The notes under the pieces were generated by a model, which saw nothing but the letters and a program-made list of their open reading frames with translations, made no database searches and was not told the DNA's origin. The translations under genes were made by a program, and so were the position numbers. Shown piece by piece: positions 17,385 through 26,210 of a stretch of DNA of 39,704 bases (positions are counted from its first letter, which is position 1; every line of letters begins with the position of its first letter). The DNA lies in contig CAAEFE010000017.1 in assembly GCA_900755095.1 (NCBI GenBank), forward strand, positions 1 through 39,704, given 5' to 3'. The DNA is from an uncultured Bacteroides sp. (GTDB taxonomy: Bacteria; Bacteroidota; Bacteroidia; Bacteroidales; Bacteroidaceae).

Positions 17385-18899
17385 TTACTTAATCAAAATC
17401 TGACCGTTCATATCAGCCGGAGCTTCCAGCCCCATGATTTTCAGGATAGTCGGAGCCACATCAGCCAGGCGACCGTCTTCTACTTTCGCAGCTTTGTTTC
17501 CGGTTACGTACACACAAGGAACCGGATTCAGAGAGTGGGCCGTATTCGGAGTGCCGTCTTCGTTCAAGGCATGATCAGCGTTACCGTGGTCGGCGATGAT
17601 GATAGCTTCGTAACCTTGTGCTTTAGCAGCTTCGATTACGTCTTTCACGCAAGCGTCTACAGCCACAACAGCCTTCTCGATTGCTTCGTAGATACCGGTA
17701 TGACCAACCATGTCACCGTTAGCGAAGTTCACCACGATGAAATCATATTTGTTTTCGTTGATAGCGTCTACCAGTTTATCCTTCACTTCGTAAGCGCTCA
17801 TTTCCGGTTTCAGGTCGTAAGTGGCTACTTTCGGAGATGGAACAAGGATACGGTCTTCGTTGTCGAACGGAGTTTCACGACCGCCGTTGAAGAAGAAAGT
17901 AACGTGAGCATATTTCTCTGTTTCAGCGATATGGAGCTGGTTCAGTCCCTTGGAAGCGATGTATTCGCCCAGTGTATTGGCAACGTTTTCCTTGTCGAAC
18001 AGGATGTGAACACCTTTGAAGGATGCATCATACGGAGTCATGCAGTAATATTGCAATCCCGGAATCGTATGCATACCTGCTTCCGGCATATCTTGCTGAG
18101 TCAGTACGACAGTCAGTTCTTTGGCACGGTCGTTACGGTAGTTGAAGAAGATAACGACATCACCTTCTTTGATGGTTCCGTCGCAGTTGGCGTTTACAAT
18201 CGGCTTGATGAATTCGTCCGTTACACCTTCATCGTAAGATTCCTGCATAGCCTGAACCATATCGGTAGCTTTCTTACCCTGGCCGTTTACCAGCAGGTCA
18301 TAGGCTTCCTTCACACGTTCCCAACGTTTGTCACGGTCCATAGCATAATAACGTCCGATGATAGAAGCGATCTTGCCTGCCGATTTCTCGCAGTGTGCAG
18401 AAAGTTCTTCGATAAATCCCTTGCCGCTCTTCGGGTCAGTGTCACGACCGTCCATGAAGCAGTGGATGAATGTATTGTCGATGCCGTATTCTTTGGAGAT
18501 GTCGCAAAGTTTGAAAAGATGAACCATTGAGCTGTGTACGCCACCGTTGGAAGTCAGTCCCATGAAATGAACGCTCTTTCCGTTTTCTTTCGCGTAAGAG
18601 AAAGCAGAAACGATTTCGGGGTTCTGCAGGATGCTGTTGTCAGCACATGCGCGGTTGATTTTCACCAAATCCTGATAAACCACACGTCCGGCACCAATGT
18701 TGAGGTGACCTACTTCCGAGTTACCCATCTGTCCGTCGGGCAAACCTACGTTCTCACCACTTGCCTGAAGTTGGGAATGAGGATAATTGTTCATCAGATA
18801 ATCCCAGTAAGGAGTGGGAGTGTTGAAGATTACGTCGTCTTTCTTTTGGTCGCCTAGTCCCCAACCATCGAGGATCATTAAAAGGGCTTTCTTACTCAT
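17385..18899 (-). CDS. gpmI: 2,3-bisphosphoglycerate-independent phosphoglycerate mutase
   Basis: 504 residues. It interconverts 3- and 2-phosphoglycerate in glycolysis using two metal ions. The start [16 protein letters not shown] carries the first metal Asp (D11), and [14 protein letters not shown] holds the phosphoserine nucleophile S61. Later metal motifs include [32 protein letters not shown] and [11 protein letters not shown]. Length and motif order are standard. The gene is monocistronic, with promoter element TACCTTTG 41 bp upstream and a terminator just after the stop. Confidence 0.96.
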   Translation of the reverse strand: MSKKALLMILDGWGLGDQKKDDVIFNTPTPYWDYLMNNYPHSQLQASGENVGLPDGQMGNSEVGHLNIGAGRVVYQDLVKINRACADNSILQNPEIVSAFSYAKENGKSVHFMGLTSNGGVHSSMVHLFKLCDISKEYGIDNTFIHCFMDGRDTDPKSGKGFIEELSAHCEKSAGKIASIIGRYYAMDRDKRWERVKEAYDLLVNGQGKKATDMVQAMQESYDEGVTDEFIKPIVNANCDGTIKEGDVVIFFNYRNDRAKELTVVLTQQDMPEAGMHTIPGLQYYCMTPYDASFKGVHILFDKENVANTLGEYIASKGLNQLHIAETEKYAHVTFFFNGGRETPFDNEDRILVPSPKVATYDLKPEMSAYEVKDKLVDAINENKYDFIVVNFANGDMVGHTGIYEAIEKAVVAVDACVKDVIEAAKAQGYEAIIIADHGNADHALNEDGTPNTAHSLNPVPCVYVTGNKAAKVEDGRLADVAPTILKIMGLEAPADMNGQILIK

Positions 18900-18939
18900 A
18901 ATATTTCAATATTTAAATTATCACTCTGATTTTCGGGTG

Positions 18940-18947
18940 CAAAGGTA
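18940..18947 (-). promoter_or_regulatory. -7 element of gpmI promoter
   Basis: The minus strand reads TACCTTTG, 40 bp before the gpmI ATG. The -33 region is only weakly similar to consensus. Confidence 0.6.
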
Positions 18948-19073
18948 CAAAAAAGATGATTACGTAAACGTTTAATCTATGTTAAGTTAAAGGGGAAAAA
19001 GAGAGGGAGCGATGGATATTTTTCTTTCTTTGTATAAGGAACTACTAAATGCATTTATTCAAAATTTAATATT

Positions 19074-21545
19074 ATGAAAACGATTCTACTCTGCATGATG
19101 CTCATGCTGTCGGGTATGCTCACAGCACAAACCGTCGACAATCCGCCATTCAAAGCCCGTTCGGGAAGTATTGGCAACATCACCCGTATAGAACGCACGC
19201 CCGATGGCACGCGTGTTTATATTCACGCCATCTTCCGTCCGCACTGGTGGATAAAGGAAGAAGGAGACAGTTATCTGGAAGATGCAGCCACCGGCAAGAA
19301 ATACCAGTTCAAGAGTGCGGAAGGCATTGAGCTCAATAAGGAAGTGTATATGCCCGATTCGGGCGAGATGGACTATGTGCTCGTTTTCGAAGCTCTGCCG
19401 GAAGAGACGCAGGTCATCCATCTCCTCAGTCCGAGCGATACGGAAGGAAATACGTATGACATATCTTTAGTACCGTCCTCCGGCAAAAACGTTTCGCCGT
19501 TGGCGGCAATCAAGGGAAACTGGTTCAAGGCAGATGATTTAAACGCCTGGGAATACGGTATCTACGATTCTGTTACGATTATGGACAACCGGATATTTAC
19601 CAACGAAAACATCCGCAAGAAAGGGAAGCGGGTGGAAATCACCGTCAAGGACAAGCAGAATGGAGACATACGCACCCTGCTGGTCACTCCGCAGAAAGAC
19701 GGAAGCTGCCAGATACAAGTGAACGGAGAAAAGAATCAGCTGTATACCCGGCAAAGGGGAGCTACAAAGACAATCGCTGCCGACACAGGTTTCCAGCAGT
19801 TCTTCCACACAGACACCACCTGTCTGCAAGGGTACATCGACGGCTATGACCGCCGGCTGGGATTTGACACCGGTCTCATCTATCTATCCAACCATATCAC
19901 CCGCCAGGACTACCCGACTGTGATTCAGATAGACGAAGACGGCAGCTTCCTGTGCAAGTTTGTCATCAAGCATCCTGTGGAACAGTCGGTCACGCTTGAC
20001 AACAACTGGATTCCATTCTATATCGAGCCCGGACAGACGCTTACCATGTATATCGACTGGGAAGCATTGCTGGCACGCAGCCGTGCACGCGACTATTATT
20101 TCCCGATCAAGAATACAGCCTACATGGGTCCGTCGGCTTCCATCTCCTATCTGCTGAAGGAATTCAAGGCGCTGATCCCCTACCGTTACGATGATTTATC
20201 CAACGCGCGCAACAAACTGACTCCCAGCCAATATCAGGAGCACATGAAGCCGATTGTCGCCCGATGGGAGCATACAGCCGATTCACTTATTCAGATTTGC
20301 CGCCCATCGGCAAAGGCTGCCCGTCTGATCAAGAATAAGGCAGACCTGCAGGCAGGAGGCTTATTCTTCGACTTTCTGATGAGCAGAGATTATTATGCGA
20401 AGCAGGATACAGCCAACCAAGCCTTGAAAGTGAAAGAAGAAGATTCTTATTACGACTTCTTGAAGAAGATGCCGCTGAATGATGAAACAGTGCTCGCCGA
20501 TGCCAATGCAAGCTCTTTTATCAACCGGTTTGAATATATGGACGCCTTCAGAACAGCCTATAATTATTATGCACCGGAGCCAAAGGATACCATCTCTTAC
20601 ACGTATCCGGAAGAATCGCTTCTCGCTTTCCTTAAAGAGAAAGGAGTAAAACTGAATGCAGAACAGGAGGCAATCAGACTGAAACAGGAGAAACTGGCAG
20701 GAACAACCGTCAGAATCCCCTTAAAAGAACTTCAAGAAGAGAATGACAAGGTGAAAGACTTATACGGAAAAGAAGAAAAACTGGTCCTGGAGTACATCGA
20801 CAAGCAGTATAAAAACAAGCAGTCAGAGCAAGACATGGACAGAAACTTTATCTCGATGGAACAAAAAACCAGTCATAAGAAAGACAGCATTCTTGCCCGG
20901 CTATATGATGTGCCCGATCCTTTGCTTTGGCAAATAGCCAAAGTCCGCAACCTGGGTTTCAGCCTGCAGAATATCAAGACACGTTCCATTGCCCGTGAGT
21001 ATGTGGACAGTATCAAGCAAAAGCTCACTCACCCACAATTGGCAGAAGAGGCCGAATATCTGTTCGCCAAAACGCATCCGAAGGAAAAGGTCAATTCCTA
21101 TCAACTTCCGGAAGGCAAAGCCACCGACGTTTTCCGCAACATTATTAAGAATCATCCGGGCAAAGTCTTGTTCGTAGACTTCTGGGCAACAACCTGCGGA
21201 CCTTGTCGCGCAGGAATAGAAGCGACGGCAGACCTCCGCAAAAAATACAAAGATCATCCGGAGTTCGAGTTCATCTATATCACCGGACAGAAAGACTCAC
21301 CAGCCGGTGCATATAAGCAATACGTGGAAAAGAATCTGAAAGGAGAAGCCAGCTATTATGTCACCGACTCAGAGTTCAATTATCTGCGCCAACTTTTCCG
21401 CTTCAACGGCATTCCGCACTATGAACTTGTGCTAAAAGACGGCAGTATCTCCAAGGAAGAACTGGGGACGCATAGAATCAGAAAGTATTTGGAGGAGCAC
21501 TTCCCCGTTTCCGAATCTGCCGGACAGGGAGAAAATGCTCAGTAA
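19074..21545 (+). CDS. Large TlpA-like thioredoxin-fold protein
   Basis: 823 residues with a signal peptide ending at LTAQ (about 19). The C-terminal ~150 residues form a TlpA/AhpC-type thioredoxin domain: GKVLFVDFWATTCGPCRAGI with active-site CGPC at 708-711, and the cis-Pro loop NGIPHY (P781). The ~650-residue N-terminal part has a DUF4369-like strand-rich region (about 250-330, including TVIQIDEDGSFLCKFVI) and helical linkers. Such proteins are periplasmic or outer-membrane-attached disulfide reductases common in Bacteroidetes. The redox partner is unknown. The gene stands alone between gpmI and a repeat-rich spacer; I see no clear promoter or T-run terminator. Confidence 0.8.
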   Translation: MKTILLCMMLMLSGMLTAQTVDNPPFKARSGSIGNITRIERTPDGTRVYIHAIFRPHWWIKEEGDSYLEDAATGKKYQFKSAEGIELNKEVYMPDSGEMDYVLVFEALPEETQVIHLLSPSDTEGNTYDISLVPSSGKNVSPLAAIKGNWFKADDLNAWEYGIYDSVTIMDNRIFTNENIRKKGKRVEITVKDKQNGDIRTLLVTPQKDGSCQIQVNGEKNQLYTRQRGATKTIAADTGFQQFFHTDTTCLQGYIDGYDRRLGFDTGLIYLSNHITRQDYPTVIQIDEDGSFLCKFVIKHPVEQSVTLDNNWIPFYIEPGQTLTMYIDWEALLARSRARDYYFPIKNTAYMGPSASISYLLKEFKALIPYRYDDLSNARNKLTPSQYQEHMKPIVARWEHTADSLIQICRPSAKAARLIKNKADLQAGGLFFDFLMSRDYYAKQDTANQALKVKEEDSYYDFLKKMPLNDETVLADANASSFINRFEYMDAFRTAYNYYAPEPKDTISYTYPEESLLAFLKEKGVKLNAEQEAIRLKQEKLAGTTVRIPLKELQEENDKVKDLYGKEEKLVLEYIDKQYKNKQSEQDMDRNFISMEQKTSHKKDSILARLYDVPDPLLWQIAKVRNLGFSLQNIKTRSIAREYVDSIKQKLTHPQLAEEAEYLFAKTHPKEKVNSYQLPEGKATDVFRNIIKNHPGKVLFVDFWATTCGPCRAGIEATADLRKKYKDHPEFEFIYITGQKDSPAGAYKQYVEKNLKGEASYYVTDSEFNYLRQLFRFNGIPHYELVLKDGSISKEELGTHRIRKYLEEHFPVSESAGQGENAQ

Positions 21546-21578
21546 TCCCGGCTGAACCTAAGTGGAACACATTGATAG

Positions 21579-21621
21579 CGAAGCATCTCTTCTTCAGTTT
21601 ATACTAAGAGGAGATGCTTCG
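21579..21621. repeat. Long hairpin, REP-like
   Basis: CGAAGCATCTC (21579-21589) is the perfect reverse complement of GAGATGCTTCG (21611-21621). Inner TCTT/AAGA extends the stem past one bulged base. No T-run follows, so it may be a REP-like element or mRNA 3'-end stabiliser of the 19074 gene. The right arm continues as CTTCGACAAGTTCAGCATGA, similar to a sequence I recall as repeated in many genomes. Confidence 0.6.
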
Positions 21622-21718
21622 ACAAGTTCAGCATGACAAATACTCTCTAGAAATAAATGCTTTTCTATTGTCACTTATCACCTTTCGAAGATAACAAACT
21701 GATAATAAACACACTTCG

Positions 21719-21764
21719 GGTGATAATAGCTGGTGACAATAGGGTGATAATAAGGTGATAATAG
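21719..21764. repeat. Direct repeats GGTGATAATAG (4 copies)
   Basis: GGTGAYAATAR begins at 21719, 21732, 21743 and 21754 (spacing 13, 11, 11). Related TATTGTCAC segments in the opposite orientation flank it near 21666 and 21782. Confidence 0.6.
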
Positions 21765-21809
21765 CCGTAAATCATGCTTTTTATTGTCACTTTACCCCTA
21801 TTTCACGAC

Positions 21810-21877
21810 TTATTACCTGTCACTTCCTCCCCATCTTATTACCTATTACTTATTACCTGTTACTTATTACCTATCAC
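21810..21877. repeat. 14-bp tandem repeats TTATTACCTRTYAC
   Basis: Three contiguous 14-bp units at 21836, 21850 and 21864, differing at two positions, and a fourth unit at 21810-21823 separated by 12 bp. Confidence 0.7.
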
Positions 21878-21982
21878 GCCTCATCCGAGCCTTGTCCTTA
21901 TACAACAAATACCATAAGCTACCAATGCTTTTAGCTCATCATGCCTTTATACTTCCATTAAGCTACCGACATCTTTACCTGT

Positions 21983-22070
21983 TCACGGCCGTGACAAGAC
22001 CTGATCACATCCGTGAGCAGCGTTTACCACGACCGTGAGCAACTCTTACCACGGCCGTGAACAACTAACA
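21983..22070. repeat. 22-bp tandem array with palindromic core TCACGGCCGTGA
   Basis: Four units start at exactly 22-bp intervals (21983, 22005, 22027, 22049). Each begins with a 12-bp core: TCACGGCCGTGA (perfect palindrome), TCACATCCGTGA, CCACGACCGTGA, CCACGGCCGTGA, then a 10-bp AC-rich linker. A 20-bp perfect palindrome, ACTTTCCTTATAAGGAAAGT, follows at 22090-22109. No gene covers the array. Confidence 0.8.
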
Positions 22071-22262
22071 ATGTCGGCACCTTATCCCAACTTTCCTTAT
22101 AAGGAAAGTCTACTATGTAAGGAGCTAACGGGAACTTTAGCACTATCTTACAAGTGATTTTACCATAGCCAACCAATGAACTCCCCGCATGCTGAAAGAC
22201 CATAAACAACAAGAAAATCTAAAAAAAGCGATGCAAAAGACGGAACCTCGGTTAATTTTCCG

Positions 22263-22270
22263 TACTTTTG
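22263..22270 (+). promoter_or_regulatory. -7 element of the corA promoter
   Basis: TACTTTTG fits TAnnTTTG. The predicted start near 22277 gives a leader of about 130 nt before the corA ATG, long for this genome. Confidence 0.55.
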
Positions 22271-22298
22271 TATCGCTTTTAAATTAAATCATAGAAAA

Positions 22299-22343
22299 AT
22301 GGACGATTCAAACCCGCGAACGTGCACTTATAGTATTAATTAA
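22299..22343 (+). CDS. Possible 14-codon leader peptide upstream of corA
   Basis: ATG-initiated frame MDDSNPRTCTYSIN, ending in TAA, inside the corA leader. A second frame overlapping it ends ALIVLIKAIRVIEN before TGA at 22366-22368 and has no start of its own; a +1 shift would fuse the two. Either may be translated; no ribosome site is visible. Confidence 0.3.
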   Translation: MDDSNPRTCTYSIN

Positions 22344-22407
22344 AGCGATCAGAGTCATTGAAAACTGATGCCTCTGCTCGTGTAAACAAACGAAAGGAGG
22401 CAATAAG

Positions 22408-23337
22408 ATGAGAACATATCTTTATTGTGAAGCTGGCTTTGTGGAAAAACCGCAATGGCTTCCTAACTGCTGGGTAAATGTAGTATGCCCGGACAACGAT
22501 GACTTTGAGTTTCTGACTAAAACCCTGAACGTACCCGAATCATTTCTGAACGATATAGCCGATACGGACGAACGTCCGCGAACCGACACGGAAGGCAACT
22601 GGCTATTGACGATTCTGCGCATCCCGATGCAAAACGGTCAGAACGAAAGTCTTCCCTTCGGCACCGTACCCATCGGCATCATCACCAACAATGAAATCAT
22701 TGTATCAGTCTGCTACCACAACACAGACCTGCTGCCGGACTTCATCGAACACACCCGCCGAAAGGGAATCGAAGTCCGCAACAAACTCGATCTGATTCTC
22801 CGGCTGATTTATTCGTCTGCCGTATGGTTTCTGAAATATCTGAAACAGATAAATCTGGATATCAGCGCCGCCGAAAAAGAACTGGAACGCAGTATCCGCA
22901 ACGAAGACCTGCTCCGTCTGATGAGACTGCAGAAAACACTCGTTTACTTCAACACCTCCATCCGAGGAAATGAAGTAATGATCGGAAAGCTGCAAAGTAT
23001 CTTTCAGGACACTGACTTTCTGGACAAGGAACTGGTAGAAGACGTGATTATCGAGTTGAAACAGGCATTTAATACCGTGAATATCTACAGCGATATCCTC
23101 ACCGGAACGATGGACGCCTTTGCCTCTATCATCTCCAACAACGTGAATGCCATCATGAAACGCATGACCAGCCTTTCCATTACACTGATGATCCCGACAT
23201 TGATAGCCAGTTTCTACGGAATGAATGTGGATATCCATCTGGAAGAGATGCCGTATGCCTTTGCACTGATTATCCTGTGCTCTGTCGTGCTGTCGACATT
23301 AGCGTTTATCGTATTCCGGAAAATCAAGTGGTTCTAA
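22408..23337 (+). CDS. corA: CorA-family divalent cation (Mg2+/Co2+) transporter
   Basis: 309-residue member of the CorA family. A cytoplasmic N-terminal alpha/beta domain is followed by long helices (about 150-240) and two C-terminal membrane helices. The pore signature GMN is at 271-273 in SFYGMNVDIHLEEMP, and the C-terminus ends in basic FRKIKWF, as expected. Pentameric inner-membrane channel; the exact metal is inferred. A strong AAAGGAGG site 8 bp before the ATG marks the start. The long upstream leader with a small frame may be regulatory. It converges with the DUF5723 gene across a bidirectional terminator. Confidence 0.9.
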   Translation: MRTYLYCEAGFVEKPQWLPNCWVNVVCPDNDDFEFLTKTLNVPESFLNDIADTDERPRTDTEGNWLLTILRIPMQNGQNESLPFGTVPIGIITNNEIIVSVCYHNTDLLPDFIEHTRRKGIEVRNKLDLILRLIYSSAVWFLKYLKQINLDISAAEKELERSIRNEDLLRLMRLQKTLVYFNTSIRGNEVMIGKLQSIFQDTDFLDKELVEDVIIELKQAFNTVNIYSDILTGTMDAFASIISNNVNAIMKRMTSLSITLMIPTLIASFYGMNVDIHLEEMPYAFALIILCSVVLSTLAFIVFRKIKWF

Positions 23338-23390
23338 TTCAAGCGACTGCCATTCAAGCAGTTCTAAATCTCCCTTTACGTCAGAGACAT

Positions 23391-23475
23391 AAAAAAGCAG
23401 CCTGTCATTCTTAAGACCTGAATTCAAGGTCGGCGATGACAGGCTGCACACAATACGTTTTTTGTTCGATAGAGA
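23391..23475. terminator. Bidirectional terminator between corA and the DUF5723 gene
   Basis: GCAGCCTGTCAT (23397-23408) pairs perfectly with ATGACAGGCTGC (23436-23447), and the loop holds an inner GACCT/AGGTC stem. AAAAAA on the left serves as the T-run for the minus strand, and TTTTTT follows on the right after ~10 bp. Confidence 0.85.
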
Positions 23476-23512
23476 ATATTAAAAAGAGAATGTTTAAGAG
23501 AGAGAAATTATT

Positions 23513-24970
23513 TTATCCTTCTTTACTGGATTTCTTTCCGCCCAATGGCACAGAAATACCAACAAATCCATTTACTGTCTTTGTACTTTTTCCAAAGAAC
23601 ATATAGTCCGTACCGATAAACAAAGGCCCAAGTTTCACAGCCAAACCAAATGATTTACCAGCACTCTGAATCATAGAATAACTGATTGCCGCATTCAACC
23701 AACTTTTCGGACGAATATTAGCCGAAAGTGTAATTTCAGTCTGAGTTTTCGGCTTAGTGAAGCGGGTAGTGGAAAGAGCACCAATCGCCAACCATTTATC
23801 CAACAGTTCATACTCAGCACCAATTACTACTGTAGAATGAAGAGAAGTGGTACGAGACTCAACAACATCTTCTTTTTGCAGTTGGAGCATTTCGTAATTC
23901 AAAACATCCCCACCTTCCACACGATTCATAAAATCTTGGGCATCCCGCTGGAAATCCTCTAACCCTTCCGGAGTAAGTGCATAGTCTTTGCCATCATAAT
24001 CCATACTTCCTTTAGCTGTTGCAACACTTGTACTCCCCTTTGACCACTTGATAAAACCCAAATCCAACACAGAAGCAGACACTGTCAAATTATCAAGAAT
24101 CTTATAAGATGCCCCTAAATCGATGGCACCACCATAACCTGCAATGCCAAATCCGTTAAAATCAAAATCATCAATATAGTGTTTCCGAGGATCAGGATCA
24201 CTCGTATTTTCCACCAAATCCATTCCTTTGAAAGAGCTCTCAAGACGCGCATTTACTTTCATTTTAGCATGATAATCACGAATCTGATTGACATCAGTAA
24301 TATCGTTAATGTTTAGTGGCAAATTCGCATCTACATTCATTCCGTCTACCTTCAAATTCAAGTTACCCATACCAAGTAATACCTTAAATTTACCACCTAC
24401 TGACAAGCGATCATTAATAGCGCGGGCATAACCAATACCAACTTCAGTATAAGCATTTATATTCAATTCTTCCTTTCCAATATCAAATTTTGAATTATTC
24501 CAACTGAAACCATCTTGATCAATATCGTGCAAGAAGCTAAACATGGACTTAGGTATCTGAGCACCTAAATCTACACGGGCACCTACATTAACCGACCAAA
24601 AGTTCTTTCCTTTATACCATCCGAAAGAGAGAATATCCGTATTGACATTGACATTCAACCGGTTATCATTAGACAAACGATTCATGAATTTCTGATTATT
24701 ATAGAAACCATCACTATTATCAATAATATCTATAATATCTTGTGTACCCAAAGAATTTGAACTTGCCGATACATTCAACGAACCAATTGCCGGAATATTA
24801 AAATATCCGCTAGTCGGTGCCAAAGCCGGATTCAACTGCATACGATAATGAGTACCTTCCATAAAATATGAAGTACGTAAAAACTGCGCATTGGCAGGTA
24901 AAACAAAACCCATCATAAGAAGTAAAGCCCCCATGAACTTCTTAGATGCATAAAGTCTGCTTGTTGTCAT
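23513..24970 (-). CDS. DUF5723 outer-membrane beta-barrel protein
   Basis: 485 residues with a signal peptide ending at PANAQ (about 29). The mature start FLRTSYFMEGTHYRMQLNPALAP and the long run of alternating strand patterns (SFGWYKGKNFWSVNVGARV, GAIDLGASYKILDNLTVSAS, TRFTKPKTQTEITLSANIRP) match the DUF5723/PorV-like barrel group of Bacteroidetes. Substrate or partner unknown. A TATATTTG element 35 bp upstream and the bidirectional terminator downstream make it a single-gene unit. Confidence 0.78.
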   Translation of the reverse strand: MTTSRLYASKKFMGALLLMMGFVLPANAQFLRTSYFMEGTHYRMQLNPALAPTSGYFNIPAIGSLNVSASSNSLGTQDIIDIIDNSDGFYNNQKFMNRLSNDNRLNVNVNTDILSFGWYKGKNFWSVNVGARVDLGAQIPKSMFSFLHDIDQDGFSWNNSKFDIGKEELNINAYTEVGIGYARAINDRLSVGGKFKVLLGMGNLNLKVDGMNVDANLPLNINDITDVNQIRDYHAKMKVNARLESSFKGMDLVENTSDPDPRKHYIDDFDFNGFGIAGYGGAIDLGASYKILDNLTVSASVLDLGFIKWSKGSTSVATAKGSMDYDGKDYALTPEGLEDFQRDAQDFMNRVEGGDVLNYEMLQLQKEDVVESRTTSLHSTVVIGAEYELLDKWLAIGALSTTRFTKPKTQTEITLSANIRPKSWLNAAISYSMIQSAGKSFGLAVKLGPLFIGTDYMFFGKSTKTVNGFVGISVPLGGKKSSKEG

Positions 24971-25004
24971 GATTTTATCTTTTTTTAATTCTTGTTATCG
25001 AATG

Positions 25005-25012
25005 CAAATATA
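25005..25012 (-). promoter_or_regulatory. -7 element of the DUF5723 gene promoter
   Basis: The minus strand reads TATATTTG, 34 bp before the ATG. Confidence 0.5.
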
Positions 25013-25142
25013 TAGCATTTAAGTAACAAATAAAAGCACAAGTCAACACTTTTTTAGCATAAACCGAACATTTTCATGGCTATTTGGAGAAAATTCGTGC
25101 TTATTCTGCAAAAATATGTAGAAAGTGAAACAAAAGGAAATA

Positions 25143-25745
25143 TCAGAAATTCAGGTTCAACTGCCCGTCACCAAGCAGATTGAAGGTCATTCGGTGGTAA
25201 GGGGTCGTTCCATGTTCGGCGATGGCGGCACGATGTTTTTTAGTCGGGTATCCTTTATTCTTATTCCAGTCATAAAACGGATATTCTTCGTGAAGACGAT
25301 TCATATAATCATCTCTGTAGGTTTTAGCCAGTATAGAAGCGGCGGCTATCGAGAGGTATTTTCCGTCTCCTTTTATCACGGTAGTATGAGGAATGTCAGG
25401 ATATTTATTGAAACGGTTTCCGTCGATCAGCAAATGCTGAGGACGGACAGAGAGCTGATCGACAGCCCGGTGCATCGCCAGAAAGGAGGCGCGGAGAATG
25501 TTTATCTCGTCTATCTCTTCGGGCGACACCACTCCTACCGCCCATGCCAGCGCTTCTTTCTCTATCACTTCACGAAGTGCGTAGCGTTGCTTCTCGGTCA
25601 GTTGCTTCGAATCATTCAGCAGCTCATTCTTGAAATCTTTAGGAAGAATGACGGCAGCGGCATACACTGATCCTGCCAGGCAACCGCGGCCGGCCTCATC
25701 GCAGCCGGCTTCTATCAGGTCTTTATTTAAATAAGGTAGTAGCAT
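25143..25745 (-). CDS. rnhB: Ribonuclease HII
   Basis: 200 residues from the ATG at 25745; removes RNA from RNA-DNA hybrids, including single ribonucleotides. The catalytic start [21 protein letters not shown] holds the D-E pair; the third acidic site is in LLIDGNRF and the fourth in YRDDYM. The length is typical. A TATCTTTG promoter element at 25772-25779 lies inside a longer upstream frame, so the farther start at 25808 is ruled out. It ends 173 bp upstream of the DUF5723 gene's start, and has its own promoter. Confidence 0.95.
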   Translation of the reverse strand: MLLPYLNKDLIEAGCDEAGRGCLAGSVYAAAVILPKDFKNELLNDSKQLTEKQRYALREVIEKEALAWAVGVVSPEEIDEINILRASFLAMHRAVDQLSVRPQHLLIDGNRFNKYPDIPHTTVIKGDGKYLSIAAASILAKTYRDDYMNRLHEEYPFYDWNKNKGYPTKKHRAAIAEHGTTPYHRMTFNLLGDGQLNLNF

Positions 25746-25771
25746 ACTTATTCTTTTTTTCTTATTTGCCA

Positions 25772-25779
25772 CAAAGATA
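25772..25779 (-). promoter_or_regulatory. -7 element of rnhB promoter
   Basis: The minus strand reads TATCTTTG, 26 bp upstream of the chosen ATG. It decides the start in favour of 25745. Confidence 0.6.
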
Positions 25780-25808
25780 AAGGAAATAAAAAAGGAGACC
25801 TCATTCAA

Positions 25809-26152
25809 AGTCCCCTTTTTCCGTCATTCATTCACACAAACAAGCAATTGTTCCCCAAATATATTCTACCGGTTCACAGCCTTGACGACCGGAACCATCA
25901 CCCTACCATTCGTTTTACAGATTTTGTTCGTTGATAACATCAGCCTTTCCCCTTAGCCATTATGATAGATTTCTTCCATTTCCCCTTTATAACTTATAAT
26001 ATATCGTCTTGCAAAAGTATCTAAATAATAAGAGACGAGAAAATGGCTTTGAGCGAGTATTTGCATGAAATGCCCCGAAACAGGATCATCTGCCGGAAAA
26101 AAGTGATTAAGTGCGCAAAAAAGGTGTTTACCCGGTTCTATATAATCAGAAA
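25809..26152. other. Gene-free spacer between hppA and rnhB
   Basis: About 340 bp with no ORF of protein character on either strand. I see no repeat or RNA structure of note apart from the hppA terminator at its left-hand edge of transcription (26153-26182). Confidence 0.5.
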
Positions 26153-26182
26153 GCGATAACCGGACTTATCTCCGGCTATCGC
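26153..26182 (-). terminator. Terminator of hppA
   Basis: GCGATA...TATCGC with inner CCGGA/TCCGG forms an interrupted 11-bp stem. On the minus strand it is followed by a T-rich TTTCTGATTAT. Confidence 0.6.
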
Positions 26183-26210
26183 CCTCTTCAATAAACAAAC
26201 CTTCTTTTAG

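Noticed and set aside
17535..18530. 331-codon plus-strand frame opposite gpmI
   Set aside because: A shadow of the antisense strand of a well-recognised enzyme; its composition follows from gpmI codon use.
21983..22070. Possible CRISPR array
   Set aside because: Repeat-spacer units are only 22 bp with a 12-bp degenerate core and no cas genes. The same reasoning applies to 29023-29110.
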